Origin: Thunnus maccoyii
Taxonomy: Eukaryota; Chordata; Actinopteri; Scombriformes; Scombridae
NCBI RefSeq assembly: GCF_910596095.1
Contig: NC_056539.1
Location: 9,870,501-9,934,500 of the forward strand
Direction of reading: 5' to 3'
DNA length: 64,000 bases
Shown here one piece after another: positions 29,384 to 38,874 of the stretch. Below the pieces are notes generated by a model that worked only from the letters and a program-made list of their open reading frames with translations, ran no database searches and was not told the DNA's origin. Numbering within the stretch: the first letter of the stretch is position 1; each line of letters begins with the position of its first letter. A program made the position numbers and the translations under genes.

Positions 29384-31839
29384 CAAGAAACAAATAAAAA
29401 CATGGAACCTGAACCAGAAATATCAACATTAGCCGTGACCATTTCAACCAGCACAGGGTTATTAAAAACAGCAGGTGAGGCACGATTACTGAATGATGCC
29501 CCCCACAGTCCTTTGCCACAAATCTTCCGATACAGAGCCACTTTCCTTTGCCTAAAATCACTGCTGCCTTGGAAACCTTAGGATTACTGCAAGGATTGCA
29601 TTCCCCATTTCTCTGTTCCCACTGCGACGTGTGAGAGTTGGCACAGGGGAGCGAGAAGCCGACAGCAGCACGTTAAAAAGGGCTTGCATTAGTAATGAAG
29701 CCTGTGCGTGTTGTTGCATGGTTATTAGTTCGTTTGTGGGGGAAGTTAAAAAAGTACACCAACATTTTAAACAAGCAAACACCTGACATGCAAGGCTTCA
29801 ATCTTTCCAGTTGTTACCAGGGACTGAAGGCTCTCTCATTCATTGATTTAATTTATAATTCAATATTCCTTTAAACCTTTTTCTGAATTTAAATGACTAA
29901 CTACTGTTGCTCCTTCAGTCAATAGTACGTTGAATCTTATCAAAGAAATATCTAAAGCCTTTTAAAATAATCTAATCTCTTTTTCTTCAGAAAAAAGTAC
30001 AAGGGTTACAAATAACCTAAGGCTGAGACTAAGAGGATGATTTATCGTTGTCTGATACAGTTTGTAATTCAGCAACCAGCAAGCTAGAATTTTTTCCTTT
30101 TGAACTACCAGTCTGACCAAATATTTATACTTATTTTATACCAATGTGCATCTCTTTTGCAAAACATGAAAACTATTGAGGCAGTATATTAAATTCTATG
30201 CTTCAGAATGTTTTACTTATTGATGAAGACATTACGCAACGCTAATCCTTGTCATGATCAATAAAACATGAGCACTAAAATCAATTTCCAATGCTATGAG
30301 GAAACAGAGAAAAAAAAACAGAACTGGTTTTACACTATAATGATCAGGAACATTCAAGTATGAATAAATGGATACGATCATTTCGCACCACTAGAGAACC
30401 ATTGATGGGTCTGTATTCCTATCACAGGTGTTAGGTTATCATTTCCTGGAAACATCATAATGAAAGAAGTGACAACACATCTGAATTAAGAGTATAATTT
30501 TACAAGCTCAGTTTTTCGAGATGTACAAACCTTAGTTGGTACTTTCTACAACTAATAATCCACCAAAGGTATCATGTATTTGCTTATTATGAGTCAGATT
30601 ATAGAGTCCATCTACCCTCTATACAATTAAATTAAATGATAGTGAATGGCTATCACATACAAATGATCAGGGCAGTGGAGAAAGAAGTGTGCCATCAGCA
30701 GGCCACACACTGGATAGTTAGCTGCTCCTGACCTGAGTAACCAATCTGGATAAAGGTGGCATATTAGCTGACTTGTTAATCTCATTTCACAAACCCTGTA
30801 TATTGCTACCTGCCCCGTGCCAATGAGATTAAACAAAGTCATGAGTTGAGGTGATCTACCAGATGTCACCTCTGTGTACATTTGGAGAAGACCTACAATC
30901 ACCATTTACAATAATGGAACTCACTGACATTGTAGGAAGTAAAAACATATATCTGTTACATCTGTGCAAGAATAATTATGTTTAATTAATCATTTTACAT
31001 TGTGTTCCCACCTTTATATTGACTGTCACTTCTCAGCGTTTTGCAGTGGGTTTAATATCTACTGGTTAATGACTGAAGGTTGAAACCTTTTAAGTTTGGA
31101 CCACTGATTGTTTGTTTTAGTGATTTTTTAATTAGGCAAACAATGACAACATCAGTTTGGACTTTACTATCTGGTGAAGTGGATTTGACAAGGTCTTTTG
31201 GTAGACATAAATAATTTGATTAAATCACAATAAAATAATGGTTAGTTGAACGTTACGTTATACAGAGAGAAAGTATAATTGCGGTATTATCAATCCTGGG
31301 AAAGACAGGATACAGAACTTGTCAGTGTCAAGTTATTTTTGGATCAACATGACCGTTACTGGCCACCAGACAAGAAACATTTGTGTAACATCACAACTTC
31401 ATCGGTTAATGTTAGCTAGCAATGCTGCTATTCAACAGCTGGCTAACTAAACGACCAACCACCTAAAAGCCATTTAAACAACAAACTTTGTCAACCAATT
31501 TTGCCAAGTCCCTTCTCAAGGCTCTTTTTCTGACTTACAGATCAACTAAATATCACACCACATTGTAACTAAGTAGTTAGCTGATGATGCTAGCTCAATG
31601 GAAGGATAATTCATGTCATTGAACAATGATGACTGACGGATATTATGCGGCAAAACACATCAAGCAGAGGGACGCGACGGACGGAAAGATCATCACGAAA
31701 CGTGGTTCATCTTTTGTTATAGCTGTCATTTGACTGACACTTCATTAATAATGAGAATGGAGATAGAAATGTCGGGCTAAGCTTACCAGCACAGGAGAGC
31801 TACAATGAGGCACACCAACAAAACGCGCAGCCTCTTCAT
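98..31839 (-). CDS. suco: suco, SUN domain-containing ossification factor (5' part, 12 exons, runs off left edge)
   Basis: Coding exons in transcript order: 31787-31839, 9323-9443, 7826-7927, 7063-7400, 6049-6189, 5498-5702, 4140-4251, 3551-3678, 2700-2767, 2459-2566, 1621-1726, 98-118. Their lengths sum to 1503 nt, an open frame of 501 codons with consistent phases. The family is a type I membrane glycoprotein of the rough ER/nuclear envelope, linked in mammals to bone formation and collagen output. Visible parts are a hydrophobic signal peptide (residues 1 to about 18), a long acidic, Ser/Pro/Gln-rich region (about 25-320) with an eight-glutamine run at 286-293, the conserved block with [11 protein letters not shown] (exon 7), and the start of the SUN domain ([13 protein letters not shown], then [18 protein letters not shown] and MFIKYIK). 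The rest of the SUN domain, the coiled coil and the transmembrane segment lie beyond the window. The identification rests on near-identical SUN-domain blocks; the low-complexity part is conserved mainly in composition. Confidence 0.95.
1621..1726 (-). CDS. suco: suco exon 11 (SUN domain)
   Basis: It encodes residues 459-494: [18 protein letters not shown] then [17 protein letters not shown]. The acceptor is CTTACAG and the donor GTACTG, with phase 0 at the 3' end. Confidence 0.96.
2459..2566 (-). CDS. suco: suco exon 10 (SUN domain)
   Basis: It encodes residues 423-459: [20 protein letters not shown] then [16 protein letters not shown], almost unchanged from mammalian SUCO. It lies between CTCCAG and GTAAAC. 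Confidence 0.96.
2700..2767 (-). CDS. suco: suco exon 9 (SUN domain)
   Basis: It encodes residues 401-423, [20 protein letters not shown] and KIW, highly conserved in the family. It lies between TTTTTCAG and GTGAGA and ends in phase 2, with the Trp codon completed by exon 10. Confidence 0.94.
3551..3678 (-). CDS. suco: suco exon 8 (start of SUN domain)
   Basis: It encodes residues 358-400, including [19 protein letters not shown] and ILSANNEAK, the N-terminal edge of the SUN fold. The acceptor is TGTCCAG. The donor follows AAG as GTTGAA, not a strong consensus, but the join to exon 9 (EAK to STSAI) matches the family. Confidence 0.92.
4140..4251 (-). CDS. suco: suco exon 7 (conserved [11 protein letters not shown] block)
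   Basis: It encodes residues 321-358, ending with [20 protein letters not shown], a signature nearly identical in vertebrate SUCO and shared with related SLP1-type proteins just ahead of the SUN domain. The acceptor is GTTTCAG and the donor GTAAGT. Confidence 0.95.
5498..5702 (-). CDS. suco: suco exon 6 with polyglutamine run
   Basis: It encodes residues 252-320. Eight consecutive glutamines occupy about 286-293, followed by RQRQ. The acceptor is CTGTAG and the donor is CAG followed by GTCAAT, which is weak but keeps frame with exon 7. The plus strand shows the run as repeated GTT/GCT triplets at about 5574-5604. Confidence 0.82.
6049..6189 (-). CDS. suco: suco exon 5
   Basis: It encodes residues 205-252 ([18 protein letters not shown]...) between CCCTCAG and GTGAGT. 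The phase joins exon 4 (GG plus T) and exon 6 (AG plus T) without a stop. Confidence 0.8.
7063..7400 (-). CDS. suco: suco exon 4 (acidic Pro/Glu/Gln-rich region)
   Basis: At 338 nt this is the largest suco exon in the window, encoding residues 93-205, very rich in Pro, Glu, Asp, Ser and Thr. It runs from a CTCCAG acceptor to a GTAAGC donor. Similar composition, without strong identity, occurs at this place in mammalian SUCO. Confidence 0.85.
7826..7927 (-). CDS. suco: suco exon 3
   Basis: It has 34 whole codons ([20 protein letters not shown]...), phase 0 at both ends, between TTTTAG and GTAACA. The peptide is acidic and Glu/Gln-rich. No family motif is visible, so the call rests on splice signals and frame. 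Confidence 0.75.
9323..9443 (-). CDS. suco: suco exon 2
   Basis: It encodes residues 18-58 ([12 protein letters not shown]... ending DTTQHK) between a TTTCAG acceptor and a GTGTGT donor. It starts the luminal low-complexity region just after the signal peptide. Its phase fits exon 1, although the intron between them is about 22.3 kb. Confidence 0.85.
11972..12136. mobile_element. Miniature inverted-repeat element
   Basis: The left arm 11972-12020 and right arm 12087-12136 are imperfect inverted copies of about 49-50 bp; each reads roughly CTTGCAAGGCAGC-GATTCGC-ATCACG-AGAATCC on its own strand. A short spacer of about 66 bp separates them. The size and structure fit a non-autonomous DNA transposon. 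No target duplication was established, so the superfamily is left open. Confidence 0.65.
19075..22690 (+). mobile_element. Decayed L1/Tx1-type LINE, internally deleted and interrupted
   Basis: The plus strand carries broken frames of a non-LTR retrotransposon. At 19080-19590 there is an ORF1-like segment ([13 protein letters not shown]). At about 19690-20430 lies an apurinic-type endonuclease with [16 protein letters not shown] and ISDHGPL. From about 20530 comes the part that normally follows the reverse-transcriptase catalytic core ([27 protein letters not shown]). The C-terminal region with [13 protein letters not shown] lies at 21980-22580. The catalytic palm with its FADD box is absent at the junction near 20525-20535, so an internal deletion is inferred. 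Many stops and frameshifts mark it as dead. It lies antisense to suco. Confidence 0.85.
21044..21971. mobile_element. hAT-like DNA element nested in the LINE
   Basis: A 928-bp insertion interrupts the LINE. Its ends are CAGTGCTCGAAATTAA and the inverse of TAGCGCTCAAAGTTAA, 16-bp terminal repeats differing only by transitions. Near-identical 8-bp duplications, GCTCTGAT (21036-21043) and GCTCCGAT (21972-21979), flank it. An 8-bp duplication and CA-G ends are typical of hAT elements. Removing the insert and one duplication restores the LINE frame (SALIVKN). No transposase is recognisable, so it is non-autonomous or eroded. Confidence 0.75.
22738..23080. repeat. Interspersed AT-rich repeat (GGGCTGAGCAATTAATC family)
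   Basis: The stretch begins GGGCTGAGCAATTAATCAA and contains phrases recalled from a common fish dispersed repeat (TGCAATATGGCC-like start, CTTGGCCTC, CACATCACAATTGCAATATC). Its right end fades into AT-rich sequence without a clear terminus. The family name is unknown. Confidence 0.45.
23898..23970. repeat. 38-bp imperfect tandem duplication
   Basis: Two adjacent units starting at 23898 and 23936 read ACTATACATACTCC(AG/GA)TG followed by CAAACAG and a CCTA end, with a few substitutions. It is a small local duplication with no known role. Confidence 0.7.
26346..26440. repeat. Eroded fragment of the AGGGCTGCAAC-type miniature element
   Basis: The sequence around GATTGATTAATCTGTTGATTA resembles the interior of the element at 27016-27275, with a degraded GAGATGCAATCAC start. 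No second terminus is visible. Confidence 0.4.
27016..27275. mobile_element. Miniature element with AGGGCTGCAA / TTGCAGCTCT ends
   Basis: It starts TAGGGCTGCAACCAAAGATT and ends CATTGCAGCTCTT, so the termini are inverted copies. The interior carries the AATTAATCAATTATCAAAATG phrasing of a very abundant fish miniature element. No clean target duplication is visible. Confidence 0.65.
29351..29378. repeat. T28 homopolymer
   Basis: Twenty-eight uninterrupted T lie within suco intron 1. On the minus strand this is a poly(A) run, which could be a microsatellite or the tail of an old retrocopy. No recognisable retrocopy adjoins it. Confidence 0.9.
31787..31839 (-). CDS. suco: suco exon 1 (start codon and signal peptide)
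   Basis: The ATG is at 31839 reading leftward. The 53 nt encode [17 protein letters not shown] plus two bases of a Trp codon, a typical signal peptide, followed by a GTAAGC donor. The Trp codon is completed exactly by exon 2, giving CW-YPS, which aligns with the same point of mammalian SUCO. Confidence 0.88.
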
Positions 31840-32654
31840 TATCTTCCCGCGGGGACCAACATCCTCGCTCTTTGGGGTTTTTCTGATCTCTCGTGGCTTC
31901 ACAATACACCGAAGACAAGCTTTTTTTAGTCGGCTGAGGCCCTGTGTTAGTTACAAGTTAACAAACAACTGTAGTCTGTTCCTAAAGCCTAAACTGGAGG
32001 TGTGCTAATTATCATCGTGCGGTCCAGTTGTCCGCGTCTTTTTCAGCTCTTGTTGCTACTGCTGTTGACGGGTAGCTGGCTCTCGGTATGTTCAACCCCT
32101 GCTCTACGACCGACCAATAAAAACAGAGATATTTATTTGTCGACCAATCAGAGGAGACTTATGAAAATCTTGTTTGACAAGATCACCGCCCACTGGATTG
32201 GGGGTGAGTTGGAAGCTGTGAAGCGGGACGCGTCATCTATCTTTTGATAAGCAAATCATTAAAGCACGCAATATTCAAAGTTATTGCACAAGCTTCCAAC
32301 GTCAAACTATTCATTATGAATGACTTGTATTGATACCTTTGTTTCTGTAAAGGCAATCATGTTCATGTTCAAATCACTGGATGAAGTGTGAGTGCTCGAG
32401 GGAAAGTGAACACTGTGTACTTTTTCTCTTCAACACTGCAAAACACCTTCGCATAGTATTAAAATGTATAATTTTTAAAATCCAGATTTTTCCAAAGCAA
32501 GCATTTGTTATTTAAAAGAGAAAAAGGTCAATGCTTGGTGCAGCAAATTGTATTATTTCAGTTTTTCTGACATAAATCATATAATTTAATCTTGCTTCAT
32601 TTAATGGGCCAGACAGTCTTCTGTGGAATTCATCGATCATTAAAATTATAGCAA

Positions 32655-32945
32655 CATCATATCAGATCGGAATCAGAACCAGGTTTATTGCCAAGTTGGT
32701 TTGCACATACAAGGAATTTGTCTTAGTGTTGTGGTACATAACAGTCAAAAATATACACAACATTAGGTAGTCCAAAATGATATAAGAAGAAAGAAAGAAA
32801 TTTACAATGAAACAAGATGTAAAATTTATTTGATGATGTAAGTGAGAAGAGCTGCTACAGGTTTAAATTTAAATTGAAGAGAATGAGATGAAATGTACAA
32901 AATATTGACCAGGAGTAAACAGTATATGCAGTGTGCAATTATGAT
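32655..32945. repeat. Interspersed repeat of a type common in fish genomes
   Basis: The segment contains GGTTTATTGCCAAGTTGG and TTGCACATACAAGGAATTTG, recalled as the start of a widespread teleost dispersed repeat, and later a CAGTATATGCAGTGTGCAAT phrase that also belongs to it. The family name is not known to me and the borders are approximate. Confidence 0.6.
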
Positions 32946-33045
32946 GATAATAATCATTAATGTGGATCAAAGATCACAGATGTACAAATATAAGATTGTG
33001 GGAATTTATGTTAATAATCCCATATGAATCCCCCCCCCCCACCCC

Positions 33046-33048
<3 letters not shown>

Positions 33049-33121
<73 letters not shown>
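33049..33121. repeat. (AC)n microsatellite, about 36 units
   Basis: An uninterrupted AC run directly follows a C-rich tract at 33031-33046. Open frames across it are low-complexity artefacts. It is likely to be length-polymorphic and lies about 470 bp upstream of the tmed5 start codon. Confidence 0.95.
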
Positions 33122-33593
33122 AAAAAAGACCCCATTTGGTTAGGGTACTTGTATTGGTCAGTCACACTTTTATTATTACTAGTATTTAATTTTGTTCCCC
33201 CAGTTTAAGCCTCGTGGAACAAAAACAACAAAACAATAACTGCATTACCCAAAGTGCAATTCGACAAGAACCCTATCAATTTGCCTGTAGTTTTTATTAC
33301 ACCTAGCGTCGACTGTTGAACATGATGATAAAAAATGACCTACATAAATAGCTTAAAATAGAATGGAGAGGTAATGTGATATTGTTTTTCAGCAATAAAT
33401 TTTAAAAAGTTGTTTTTTAAACCGGCGGGGTCCTGAACTATCGACAGTCTGCAGTCCTGAGTGAGAACATTTCAACAGTAGTGAAGTTTGGGCGAACATT
33501 ACTAGCTTACTGGCCGCCCACATACCGACACAGTAGCTGGCTACTGTAACACCGCTTTGTCTCTTTTTGACTTTTAGGCTTGCAGGCTTGACC

Positions 33594-33782
33594 ATGGAGA
33601 CAGCCCGGGTGTTGCTGTGTGTCCTGTCCGTGTTTGTTGCTCTAGTTTCGGAGACGTTTATGGTGCTGGCGTCCTTCTCTCAGTCTCTGGACAGCGACTT
33701 CACATTTACTCTACCCGCCGGTCGAAAGGAGTGTTTCTACCAGACTATGAAGAAAGGTGCCTCACTGGAAATTGAATATCAG
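33594..33782 (+). CDS. tmed5: tmed5 exon 1
   Basis: It has 63 codons: the signal peptide and the first GOLD strands ([23 protein letters not shown]). The donor GTCATT after CAG is weak but gives the conserved [14 protein letters not shown] join. Confidence 0.93.
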
Positions 33783-35704
33783 GTCATTAAGATTCTCACT
33801 ACTCAGATAATCTTGTATAAAATTGTAAATTCAGCTGAACAAACCATAACTAGCTCTCTGTATGAGAGTCAACATTGACATAACGTTACTCTTGTTAAAC
33901 CTGTTGATTATCCCTTTTTATTTTGGGTTAATATGCATGTATTGCAGTATGCTGCTATGTTGTGTTAGGTACGTTGATACAAACTACACTGGCATATGTC
34001 CATATTATGTCAAATTGTCTATTGTGCAATAGAAGCAGCAAGTTATGTGGCTTACACCTTGATTTACATATTGTTGGGAACCTGTTATGCTAGTCTTTGT
34101 GCGTAGCTTACAGCACTGAATAAATCTCAAAGTCAGGGTGTTGCCATTTGTTTTTGCTTGTGGGAGACATCCCAAGCATTTTACCTATCTGTTGTAGTGT
34201 CTACTTTTGGAGGACAAGGTTTCCAGGCTTTTTGCTTCAAGTGGAGAATGAAGGAGACTTTCAGAGGATTATCTAAACCTAGAATTCCTCACATTTCATG
34301 TATGAAGTACTACAGAAATTGAGTGCTGCTACACACACCCAGGAGAAATGTCAACCCACACAAACCCACCTCTCAAGTGTGTGTCCTCCACCGCCCACAG
34401 GTATTAGATGGTGCAGGTCTCGATGTAGATTTCTTCATCTCCTCTCCTTCTGGCCAGATACTGTTCAGTGACTATCACAAGTCAGATGGAGTGCACACGT
34501 AAGTCACATAGACCACCTGAGAGACATAAATGAATGACAAAGACATGTGCAAGCTCTTATGGTGTGCTTTCTGCTTTTTTCTCAGCGTTGAAACTGAGGA
34601 TGGAGACTACATGTTCTGCTTTGACAACACCTTCAGTACCGTCTCTGAGAAGATCATCTTCTTTGAGTTGATCATGGACAACATGGATGCAGATGAGGAC
34701 CCAGACGACTGGAAGGAGTATGTCCATGGAACAGACATGTTGGACATGAAGCTGGAAGACATCATGGTGAGAGTGCAGTTAGTTTGATATCTCTCTCTAT
34801 CTCATGTTATTTCGAAAAGGTCAAATTTGACATGAAACATGCTCAAGAGTTGTCAATGGGTTTGTGTATCATGGGAACTTTTGGACATGGATGGCACCAG
34901 TGAGAAGTTTGTGTTTCCTCTCTGTGTATTTTAGACTTTGTCCCTCTGCTGACTGCTATTGAGATATTTGTCAGTGTGCCACCTATGCTCGCAGTATGAC
35001 ACATGTGGTGCAAAGTGACCTAATATGCTGCCAACAAGATAGTATTGCAATCCTCCACATACAGGCAAAGTCACAAGGAAAATGCCACAAGAATAAACAA
35101 TGTCATGAACTTTCACTTATTTGCTCAGAGCAGCCAATTGTTTCAGCTTGCACGACAGTAGCCTGCACCACCCCCTCACCAGAAACCCCCTTAATTTGTG
35201 TCAGAAGTCACTTGGGCGTCACTTAGTAAGAGACAGGAAATGTATCTACCAGCTGTGGAGCATGTTGTTTTCTAATGGAAAAAGTAATACACCAGATTGA
35301 GCTGCTTTAATTAGAAAACATAGAGCTGCCCCTAGAGATCAAACTCTCATTTTTATCACTCTGCTTTGTAGTTCATGTATTTATTTTGGGTCAGGTACAA
35401 AGACAAACAATGTTGTTGGACAGTTTTTGTATTAACTACAGTCTCAGACCCACTCAATCTGACCTGTTTGGCTCCTCTCCTTCAGGACACCATCAACAAC
35501 GTGAAGTCTCGGCTGGGCAAAAGTGTGCAGATCCAGACGGTGCTTCGAGCATTCGAGGCTCGTGACAGGAACCTCCAGGAGAGTAACTTTGACAGGGTGA
35601 ACTTTTGGTCGGTGATCAATCTCATTACTATGCTGTTGGTATCAGCGGTTCAGGTCTACCTAGTCCGCTCGCTGTTCGAAGATAAAAGGAAAATTCGTAC
35701 ATAA
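33594..35704 (+). CDS. tmed5: tmed5, transmembrane emp24 domain-containing protein 5 (complete, 4 exons)
   Basis: Exons 33594-33782, 34401-34498, 34586-34766 and 35486-35704 join to 228 codons plus stop; mammalian TMED5 is about 229 residues. The p24 family acts as type I cargo receptors and coat adaptors cycling between ER and Golgi. Seen here are a signal peptide (about 1-26), a GOLD domain starting [13 protein letters not shown] with the expected disulfide pair C47 and C107, a luminal helix (about 157-190) containing [10 protein letters not shown], one transmembrane segment (about 196-216) and a short tail ending FEDKRKIRT with basic residues for coat binding. The [13 protein letters not shown] and LFEDKRK blocks favour TMED5 over its closest relative TMED1. 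The start ATG at 33594 sits in an ACCATGG context; an in-frame TTG upstream was not used. Confidence 0.95.
34401..34498 (+). CDS. tmed5: tmed5 exon 2
   Basis: It encodes residues 64-96 ([20 protein letters not shown] then [12 protein letters not shown]), from a CCCACAG acceptor to a GTAAGT donor, within the GOLD domain. Confidence 0.95.
34586..34766 (+). CDS. tmed5: tmed5 exon 3
   Basis: It encodes residues 96-156: [20 protein letters not shown] with the second GOLD cysteine (C107), then an acidic stretch [12 protein letters not shown] and LDMKLEDIM. The acceptor is TTCTCAG and the donor GTGAGA. Confidence 0.95.
35486..35704 (+). CDS. tmed5: tmed5 exon 4 (coiled coil, membrane segment, tail, stop)
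   Basis: It encodes residues 157-228 and the TAA stop at 35702-35704. It contains [20 protein letters not shown], the membrane helix [20 protein letters not shown] and the cytoplasmic tail. The acceptor is CCTTCAG. Confidence 0.96.
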   Translation, partial: DTINNVKSRLGKSVQIQTVLRAFEARDRNLQESNFDRVNFWSVINLITMLLVSAVQVYLVRSLFEDKRKIRT

Positions 35705-36340
35705 CACCATCCCAAATGGGGGTGACAGAGAGAGAGAAACTAACATGCTTCCTCACAAATACCTTGAGGATTATTTCAGAAGATCTCCTGACTCGATGAC
35801 ACATATACATATACATATGCACACACACAGACGTTTTGACATCCTTAACAACAAATTAGCCACTGTTTTTGCTCTGGTCTTCAGTCCACTGGAGTCTGTG
35901 GGACAGTGGGAGTCCCTGGTGTGGGACAGGAACTGTCAGCCCCCTCTACTTGTCAACCTCTGTCTCTTTACTCGAAAAAGTCTCTGTCTCTCTTTAAAAC
36001 TTGTATATTCTTTTATAGATCTCTTTAGCTGCTGTAATTCTTCACAAAAAAGTGACATAACAATCATGGTAATGATGTGACTATTTTTCTAACAGAGCCT
36101 AAAGTTATAAGGCCAGTGGCCAATTGCAAAAATGTCCTTTTTTTTCTTTGGACATGTTTTTATTTGAGTATTAAGCTGAACTAGATGAAGAAATGGTATG
36201 GTGTCTGAAGAATTTGATTTATTTCTCCCAAACTGGAGTGGTGAGTGCAACCAATCCATCAACATGTCTTCCCCACACATTGTACTCTCAAAAAATGATC
36301 TTTGTGTGTTGCTGAGATGCCTTAGTGTTTTGTATTTGGC

Positions 36341-36485
36341 TGCCAGCCATTTGCAAGTCTGTGAAGCCTTAAAATATTTCTCTCATTGCCACGAACGCAC
36401 ATTTATGTTGTCAATAGATATTCTGTCACAAATGCCCCTTAATGCCAATACTGAAAAGTCAGGTGTTCAGGTAGCAAGACGCTGC
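36341..36485 (+). repeat. Copy A of a 145-bp direct repeat (tmed5 3' UTR)
   Basis: It starts TGCCAGCCATTTGCAAG and ends GGTAG-AGACG-TGC. The same sequence with scattered substitutions occurs at 39171-39314 in the same orientation, about 2.8 kb away. It could be a local duplication or two copies of one dispersed repeat. Confidence 0.85.
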
Positions 36486-37217
36486 TAATGCTGCTCCTTG
36501 GCACCCAAGGGACAGTGGAGTAGGAGAAATGGAAATGGGTCATCTCCAAATCTCTTAATGACTACTGTCCTACTTCTCTGCTGTGACTTGTGTGCTTGTG
36601 GTTTAAATGGCAGCCAGCTCTGCTAACCCGCCGCTGTAAAGCCTCACTGCTGTCGGGTGTCTACTTACAGCCACCTAGTGTGTGAAGATGTTGGGTCTGC
36701 TTGTCTCTCTGGTGACAGTCTATTTCTAACTTTACTGACATCTGGAAGGTCATTACCACTGTTACATTGGAGCACTGCTCAGTTTGATATGCCATTCATT
36801 GCCTTGGCTACATCAGCATTTTTTTAAAAAAAAAAATGCTTGTATCTGTATTTGATCTGATATTAACATTTTATCAGCCAACACTATAAACTGCCCTCTA
36901 ATCATTGCACTGCCTCTGATGCCACAGAACAACATTTTTTTTGTCTTCATGTACTTAGGATAATTTAATATTTTGGGTTCATCAAGGCCCACCAGAGATG
37001 GGTCCACAACCTGTCCTCATATGTGTGTTAAGAAGCACTGATCAAGAGATTTTTCTCGTTGGCTGCTTGTGTAGTATTAAGTTGATACTGTGGCTTGTGA
37101 TTATGGTTGCTGAGAGCATTTTCGTATATTGGTATTCACTGAACTCCACAGTTGAAACCTGGATGAAAGCTCTGTGTTAATGAAGAACAGTCGTGCCTGA
37201 AAAGTCACCTTGGTACA

Positions 37218-37223
37218 ATAAAT
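37218..37223 (+). terminator. Candidate tmed5 polyadenylation signal AATAAA
   Basis: A canonical AATAAA lies about 1.5 kb after the tmed5 stop codon, followed by GT-rich sequence (GTGTGCGAGCTGTTTATTTATG), suited to a downstream element. Confidence 0.5.
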
Positions 37224-38874
37224 GAGTAGACATTGGAGCCCTGCAGTGTGCGAGCTGTTTATTTATGTGTTTGATTCATGATAGCTCCATGTTGCCATCT
37301 TCTGACGGGGCTTTGAATTTGTCCTGTGCTGTAAGACAAAGATCATACAGTGAGTTCATGCTTTTACAAAAACAGCCTTATGTTGGAAGTGCTGTAAACC
37401 AAACTTTGATCAGTCAAACTGTGTTAAAATGATACTGTTCAGCCATAACAACAAACTGGAGTTTTGTGTGTCCCTGCATAATCACACATATAAGGAAAGG
37501 TCAACCTCTGCCTCAGTTTAAGTGCTTATAGTTTCTCTGCCCATCTGGTCTCACTGTGGTCTCCAGTGTTTAAATGATTGAAGTACTGTATGTGGAGATC
37601 CTGTATATCTCACAAGTGATGGATTAGTTATATGAAGTGATAGCAGGGTTTTGATTTATCTTTTTAAGTGCTTTAAAGTTCTACAAAAATAAAACCTACT
37701 ACATATTTTAAAAAAGTATTTCTGTGTTACTGAGTAGGATTTTGACTACAGCCACACTGTCTTTGAAAAGTCATGTTTACCACCCTGATGGAGCTGTGCG
37801 GGAGAGGCAATGGGACATAAGATATTTATTCAATTTATGTTGTTGTAGTTGTAAATGTGTATAAATTAAACAATAATACCCTTTTCTGACCTCTGTGTGC
37901 TGTTGTTTTTTCTACTAAACAGAAAGAATCTATTTGCTCACAAACCTGAATTATTTTACTGACCTTTTGTACTGTTTATATGTACTGTAAACACCACACA
38001 AAGACAACATTAAACAGTCATGCAGATACCTTTAGGACAGTCAGAGCTTTATCCAGCTGCAGCATCTAAATCACAGAGCTGCTGGTCCATCTGGTGTCTT
38101 CTGGATCTGGTTGTGCAGAGGTCTGATGATTAGACACTCTTTTAGTGCAGAATCAGAGACCCCTGCTAAGCGCCGTGGACGTAGCTGAGGAGAGCTGAAG
38201 GAAAAGGAAGCAGGATAGGGTTTGTTTGATTTGGTCATCATCATCACCACACTATCCTCACAGAATCAAACTCATGACACTTACTGGCCTATCAGATGAT
38301 GTGTGGATGATCCAGTTCTGCAAACACCGTCTCTGTTAAGACATGATCCTGTCTGCAACTAGAGTTAAAGATATAGATTATATGTTACAGACATAAGCAC
38401 GCAGCAACAAAAAGACACCTCATTGGATTAGTAAAGAGACTCTCAGAAGGTTTGTGACTGTGTCATAGTGTAAATGTCCCCTCTCACAAAGTGGAACTGC
38501 AAGATTTCACATTTGTTCACATCCCAGGTTTCTTTGAGTTGGCAGAATTTACCGTGGTGGTTGCTGTGTGTGGTTCCTTTGAAACTGCCTGATTCCTCCT
38601 CACCTGAGAAACGGGAGCCTGTGGTCTATGCGCTGGGACACAGCTATATGACAAGAATATTGATTAAATTTAATGGTCAACATGGTAAACAACTCTAAAA
38701 GGAGACACAAACCATCAGCATTGTGAGAATAATTTAAGTTTAAAATGCTACGTTTACCTGTTAGTCTGTGTGTTGGGCCTTAAGATGTCAACGGAGAAGG
38801 GGCAACATATGTTTATCACAGACACCTAGTCAAAGAGAAGAAGATGAAGTAACACCGTGTATCTAATTTTTACT

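Larger units (their letters stand above)
9444..31786 (-). other. suco intron 1 (about 22.3 kb)
   Basis: Exons 1 and 2 join in phase across this intron and no intervening coding exon was found. It holds a split LINE relic (19075-22690), a hAT-like insertion inside it, miniature repeats near 11972-12136, 22738-23080, 26346-26440 and 27016-27275, a 38-bp tandem duplication near 23898-23970 and a T28 run at 29351-29378. The remainder is unremarkable AT-rich sequence. Short open frames here have no family resemblance. Confidence 0.7.
31840..33593. promoter_or_regulatory. Head-to-head intergenic region between suco and tmed5
   Basis: The two start codons diverge from here, 1.75 kb apart. Next to suco are two CCAAT boxes, at 32114-32118 and 32144-32148 (CCAATCAG, an NF-Y type site). 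Transcription of suco probably begins between these and 31840. The middle holds an interspersed repeat (about 32655-32945), a C run and a long AC microsatellite. No TATA box was assigned. Whether the promoters are shared is unknown. Confidence 0.55.
35705..37240 (+). other. tmed5: tmed5 3' UTR (inferred extent)
   Basis: No other gene is visible downstream of the stop. An AATAAA at 37218-37223 is the first good polyadenylation signal on this strand; another AATAAA lies near 37687-37693. The region includes one copy (36341-36485) of a 145-bp segment repeated at 39171-39314. Confidence 0.5.

Noticed and set aside
33567..33593. Upstream in-frame TTG extension of tmed5
   Set aside because: It is not an ATG; the ATG at 33594 has a good context and starts a normal signal peptide.
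33594..35704. Identity as tmed1
   Set aside because: [29 protein letters not shown] and LFEDKRK match TMED5 better than TMED1.
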